A DNA stretch of 64,000 bases from Variovorax paradoxus (GTDB taxonomy: Bacteria; Pseudomonadota; Gammaproteobacteria; Burkholderiales; Burkholderiaceae_C), in the NCBI RefSeq assembly GCF_000834655.1, contig NZ_JXQQ01000043.1, forward strand, positions 20,431 to 84,430. Reading direction: 5' to 3'. How positions within the stretch are numbered: position 1 is the first letter of the stretch; every line of letters begins with the position of its first letter. A model generated the notes under the pieces. That model was not told the DNA's origin. It did not search any database and saw only the letters and a program-made list of their open reading frames with translations. Of the stretch, positions 60,935 to 64,000 are shown piece after piece. A program made the translations under genes and the position numbers.

Positions 60935-62551
60935 TCAGGCTTGCAGGAACAGCCGGTAGGCCGGGTTGGCCGTTTCCTCGACGTAGGGGTAGCCCAGGTT
61001 TTCGAGGAATGCATCGAAGGCAGCTGCATCGCTGGCCGGCACCTGCAGCCCGACCAGGATGCGGCCGTAGTCGGCGCCCTGGTTGCGGTAGTGGAACAGG
61101 CTGATGTTCCAGTTCGGCCGCATCAGGCTCAGGAACTTGAGCAGCGCGCCGGGACGCTCGGGGAACACGAAGCGCAGCAGGCGCTCGTCGTGCGCGAGGC
61201 CTGTGCGCCCGCCGACCAGGTGCCGCAGATGCTCCTTGGCGAGCTCGTCGTGCGTGAGGTCGAGCGCGTCGAAGCCGTGATCGATGAAGCTCTGGGCAAT
61301 GACGGCCGATTCGCCGCGCGCCGACGTCGTGAGGCCGACGAACACATGCGCCTTGGCCGCGTCGCTGATGCGGTAGTTGAACTCGGTCACGTTGCGCAAC
61401 GCGCCGCCGGTCGATCCGGATTCCTTGGCATCGCTCGCGGGCAGTTCGCCCACCAGCTCGCAGAAGCGGCGGAAGCTGCCGCGCTCCTCGGGAATGGTGA
61501 CCGCGAAGAGCGCCTCGCGTTCCTCGCCGACCTCGGCGCGTTCGGCCACGAAGCGCAGCCGGTCGAAATTCATGTTGGCGCCGCACAGGATGGCGGCGTA
61601 GGTCTCGCCATGGCGGCCATGGTCGGCCACGTATTGCTTGATCGCGGCCACGGCCAGCGCGCCCGCCGGCTCGACGATGCTGCGCGTGTCGACGAAGACG
61701 TCCTTGATGGCGGCGCAGACCGCGTCGGTGTCGACGGCGATGTATTCGTCCACCAGTTCGCTCGCGATGCGGAAGGTTTCCTCCCCGACCAGCTTGACGG
61801 CGGTGCCGTCGGAAAACAGGCCCACGTCGGGCAGGTTCACGCGCTGACGGGCAGCGACCGATTGCATCATCGCGTCGGAGTCGTTCATCTGCACGCCGAT
61901 CACTTTGATCTCGGGGCGCACGGCCTTGATGTAGTTGGCCACGCCGGAGATCAGCCCGCCGCCGCCGATCGCAACGAAGACCGCATCGAGCGGGCCCTGG
62001 TGCTGGCGCAGGATTTCCATGGCGATGGTGCCCTGGCCCGCGATGACGTCCGGATCGTCGAAAGGATGGACGAACGTCAGGTTCTGCTGTTTCTGCAATT
62101 CGAGGGCATGCAGGTAAGCATCGGAATAGCTGTCGCCGTGCAGGACGATTTCGCCGCCGAATCCGCGCACGGCGTCGATCTTCAACTTGGGCGTGGTCAC
62201 CGGCATGACGATCACCGCGCGGGTGCCGAGCTTGCGCGCACCGAGGGCGACGCCTTGCGCGTGATTGCCGGCCGAGGCGCAGATCACGCCGCTCGCTAAT
62301 TGCGCGGCGCTCAAATGCGCCATCTTGTTGTATGCGCCGCGAAGTTTGAAGCTGAATACCGGCTGCTGGTCTTCGCGCTTGAGCAAAACGGTATTTCCAA
62401 GGCGCTCGCTGAGCGCCCGTGCCTTCTCGAGCGCGGACTCGACAGCGACGTCGTAAACCCGGGCGTTGAGAATTTTTCTGAGATAGTCGGCGGGCGTCAA
62501 TTGCGCCGGTACAAATGCCGTGTGCGTAGCTTTTTCCAAGGGAGTTTTCAT
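60935..62551 (-). CDS. ilvA: Threonine ammonia-lyase, biosynthetic (IlvA)
   Basis: A 538-residue PLP enzyme making 2-oxobutyrate from threonine for isoleucine synthesis. The PLP lysine is K69 in PVFSFKLRGAYNK; the glycine loop is IGGGGLISGVANYIK; SAGNHAQGVA is also present. Two C-terminal ACT-like regulatory domains follow (EERGSFRRFCELVG and FPERPGALLKFLSLM), the form that is inhibited by isoleucine. GGGTGA precedes the ATG at 62551; an ATG at 62563 is possible but has no ribosome site. Confidence 0.95.
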   Translation of the reverse strand: MKTPLEKATHTAFVPAQLTPADYLRKILNARVYDVAVESALEKARALSERLGNTVLLKREDQQPVFSFKLRGAYNKMAHLSAAQLASGVICASAGNHAQGVALGARKLGTRAVIVMPVTTPKLKIDAVRGFGGEIVLHGDSYSDAYLHALELQKQQNLTFVHPFDDPDVIAGQGTIAMEILRQHQGPLDAVFVAIGGGGLISGVANYIKAVRPEIKVIGVQMNDSDAMMQSVAARQRVNLPDVGLFSDGTAVKLVGEETFRIASELVDEYIAVDTDAVCAAIKDVFVDTRSIVEPAGALAVAAIKQYVADHGRHGETYAAILCGANMNFDRLRFVAERAEVGEEREALFAVTIPEERGSFRRFCELVGELPASDAKESGSTGGALRNVTEFNYRISDAAKAHVFVGLTTSARGESAVIAQSFIDHGFDALDLTHDELAKEHLRHLVGGRTGLAHDERLLRFVFPERPGALLKFLSLMRPNWNISLFHYRNQGADYGRILVGLQVPASDAAAFDAFLENLGYPYVEETANPAYRLFLQA

Positions 62552-62595
62552 TTGTTCACCCATGATGATAAATGGTATCGAGATTGCTTGCGAGA

Positions 62596-62619
62596 TATGA
62601 CATGGACACAAATGTCATA
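62596..62619. promoter_or_regulatory. Inverted repeat spanning the recombinase start codon
   Basis: Perfect arms TATGACAT (62596-62603) and ATGTCATA (62612-62619) with an 8-base spacer. The ATG at 62602 lies in the left arm. It could be an operator, a recombination site or an mRNA hairpin that hides the start. Confidence 0.5.
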
Positions 62620-63732
62620 ACTCTCTTCAATAGCGTGCCGGCAGCAAATGATTCTGGTTTTTTTGCGCGCACCTATTCCGCAATTCATACGCCTGCAAAT
62701 GAAATTACGTTTGAGCAAAATTTGTTATCAGTTTTTGTCAGTGACCTTTCGAAGGGACTGATGAAAGCCGAAGCGGCGCGCGTCCAGCGAGGAGAAATCG
62801 GACGCCCCACTTGGCAAGTGATGGGCAACAGATTGCGTGCACACATCGTTCCGCTGCTGGGCGATTTGCCTGCGCAGTCGATTGCCACATCCGATGTGCA
62901 GCGACTGATCGATCACCTCGGTGAGCAGGGTTTCACCAGCACGACGATTGCGCAGTACCTGGTGCTGTTGCGAAAGGTGGTGATGCATGGCGTGCACACC
63001 GGTGTGCTGCGCGAGGCGCCGCCGTTTCCGAAGGTCAAGGTGCGCAGCCAGCCGCGTGGAAGCTTCAGCGTTTCGGAATACCGAACGATCGTTGCAACTG
63101 CGCGCAGTTTGCGCGGGCATTCGCACCCTGTGCTCGACACCTTGAACTCGGGAGAGCGCTTCTGGATTGCACGTGAACTTCTTGTCATGCCGGAAGAACT
63201 GCCTTGGCTGATTCGCTGGATGGTGAACACCTTCGTTCGTCCGAGCGACATCAAGCTCATGAAGCACAAGCACATCGAGGTCGTGCGCGGCAAGCACGTC
63301 TATTTGCGAATGAATCTGCCGGAGACCAAGCGGCACAGCCAGCCCATCGTGAGCTTGCGTCCGGCTGTGCGGGTTTATGAATGTCTGCTCGCTCATCGCG
63401 GCGAGCATGGCCACGGCGGTGCCGAGGACTACATCTTCATGCCGCACTTGAAGAACCGAGAACACGCGCTGGCGGTGCTCAACTTCTTCTTTCATTGGGT
63501 GCTCGAGAAGGCCGGCCTTGAAAAAGGACCATTGGGCCAGTCGAGGACGCTCTATTGCCTGCGACACACCGCGATCACGTTGCGGCTCTTGTATGGGCAA
63601 GGCATCGACATGCTGACCTTGGCGCGCAATGCGCGGACGAGCGTCAACATGGTGGAGCGTTTCTACGCGTCGGTGCTGAGCGGAGAAATGAATGTGGGGC
63701 TGCTGCAGAGCAGGCGGAGTCGAGTGAGTTGA
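62602..63732 (+). CDS. Tyrosine recombinase/integrase, lone
   Basis: A 376-residue site-specific recombinase. The core-binding domain (about 45-160, GDLPAQSIATSDVQRLIDHL, TIAQYLVLLRKVV) precedes the catalytic domain with the first Arg in NTFVRPSDIKLM, LRHTAITL and the nucleophile Tyr in NMVERFYAS. The start at 62602 is preferred; an ATG at 62572 lacks a ribosome site. The 5' part is clearly more AT-rich than the surroundings. No phage or island genes adjoin it; it is divergent from ilvA by 50 bases. Confidence 0.85.
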   Translation: MDTNVITLFNSVPAANDSGFFARTYSAIHTPANEITFEQNLLSVFVSDLSKGLMKAEAARVQRGEIGRPTWQVMGNRLRAHIVPLLGDLPAQSIATSDVQRLIDHLGEQGFTSTTIAQYLVLLRKVVMHGVHTGVLREAPPFPKVKVRSQPRGSFSVSEYRTIVATARSLRGHSHPVLDTLNSGERFWIARELLVMPEELPWLIRWMVNTFVRPSDIKLMKHKHIEVVRGKHVYLRMNLPETKRHSQPIVSLRPAVRVYECLLAHRGEHGHGGAEDYIFMPHLKNREHALAVLNFFFHWVLEKAGLEKGPLGQSRTLYCLRHTAITLRLLYGQGIDMLTLARNARTSVNMVERFYASVLSGEMNVGLLQSRRSRVS

Positions 63733-63739
63733 AGAAGGA

Positions 63740-63771
63740 CAAAAAGTCGCCCGATGTGAGTCGGGCGACTT
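63740..63771 (-). terminator. Rho-independent terminator for the porin gene
   Basis: An 11-base perfect stem (AAGTCGCCCGA / TCGGGCGACTT) with loop TGTGAG, followed on the minus strand by five T. It lies 53 bases downstream of the porin stop and just after the recombinase end. Confidence 0.85.
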
Positions 63772-63823
63772 GAGCATTTGCGGATTCGAACTGGCCTGGG
63801 CCAGCATCGGGATCAAATCGCAA

Positions 63824-64000
63824 TCAGAAGGCGTGACGGAGACCGAAGTCGTAGCCGGTCGAGGTCTTCGGGGTCAAGCCACCGGCGGTCACGAACGAAG
63901 GGCCGCCAACGGTCAGACCTGCACCGTTCTTGTTGCGCACGCGAGCGATCGTTGCGTACAGAGCCGTGCGCTTCGACAGGTTGTGCACGTAGCCGATTGC
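63824..64000 (-). CDS. Gram-negative porin, C-terminal part (truncated by window)
   Basis: The last 58 residues of an outer-membrane porin of the Omp32/OmpC type in betaproteobacteria. It has amphipathic strands (YVHNLSKRTALYATIARVRN) and ends GYDFGLRHAF, with the terminal Phe needed for outer-membrane insertion. The gene starts beyond the right edge. Its terminator is the hairpin at 63740-63771. Confidence 0.88.
   Translation of the reverse strand, partial: AIGYVHNLSKRTALYATIARVRNKNGAGLTVGGPSFVTAGGLTPKTSTGYDFGLRHAF

Noticed and set aside
62572..63732. Prophage or genomic island marked by the recombinase
   Set aside because: Neighbours are housekeeping genes (ilvA, porin); no tRNA, direct repeats or phage genes are seen in the window.

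Overview
This window is high-GC chromosomal DNA from a betaproteobacterium, most likely Variovorax or a close relative in the Comamonadaceae (order Burkholderiales). The evidence is the gene families present: a ChvE/GguAB sugar importer, paired cyanophycin synthetases with a DUF1854 gene, a 2-aminoethylphosphonate importer, and an Omp32-type porin ending in Phe. The short dispersed palindromic repeats fit the same assignment. No rRNA, tRNA, CRISPR array, insertion sequence or plasmid/phage module was seen. The only recombination gene is one tyrosine recombinase near the right end.

Layout. (1) Positions 2-11141, plus strand: a sugar operon with two complete ABC importers (ytfQ...ytfR-ytfT-yjfF and chvE-gguA-gguB), then an IlvD/Edd-type sugar-acid dehydratase and a dihydrodipicolinate-synthase-family dehydratase. 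This looks like uptake and non-phosphorylative breakdown of pentose or galactose-type sugars. (2) 11008-14333: a LysR regulator divergent from a short-chain dehydrogenase, a small unknown protein, and a tandem pair of small secreted Cys-containing proteins. (3) 14485-22226: a cyanophycin locus with cphA, a second synthetase whose Mur-ligase half is degenerate, and, divergently, an ABC exporter plus a DUF1854 protein. (4) 22234-26445: an acyltransferase, a DUF2177 membrane protein, queC and an SbmA/YddA-type ABC protein. (5) 26555-31241: a phosphonate locus with an HD-domain oxygenase divergent from a periplasmic binding protein, ATPase and fused permease.

(6) 31308-37914: a tiny lipoprotein, an MFS carrier convergent with a MocR-type regulator, a DUF2970 protein with two multihaem c-type cytochromes, and a probable 8-oxoguanine deaminase. 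(7) 37937-47759, minus strand: three tandem Tat-exported phospholipase C paralogues. Two are preceded by near-identical Pro/Thr-rich micro-lipoproteins, and the block starts with a large phosphatase-superfamily lipoprotein. (8) 48051-60865: a 5'-nucleotidase, an unknown gene, and a type II secretion cluster (gspG-H-I-J-K-L-M-N-D-E-F on minus, gspC divergent on plus). The Tat phospholipases next to this system suggest that they are cargo of the two-step Tat/T2SS route. (9) 60935-64000: ilvA, a lone tyrosine recombinase with an inverted repeat over its start codon, and the 3' end of a porin gene with a clear terminator.

The points most worth following up are the degenerate second cyanophycin synthetase with its associated exporter/DUF1854 pair, the phospholipase triplication with micro-lipoproteins, the phosphatase-like lipoprotein with an altered metal-site motif, and the several palindromic repeat families, one of which has entered the coding sequence of yjfF.
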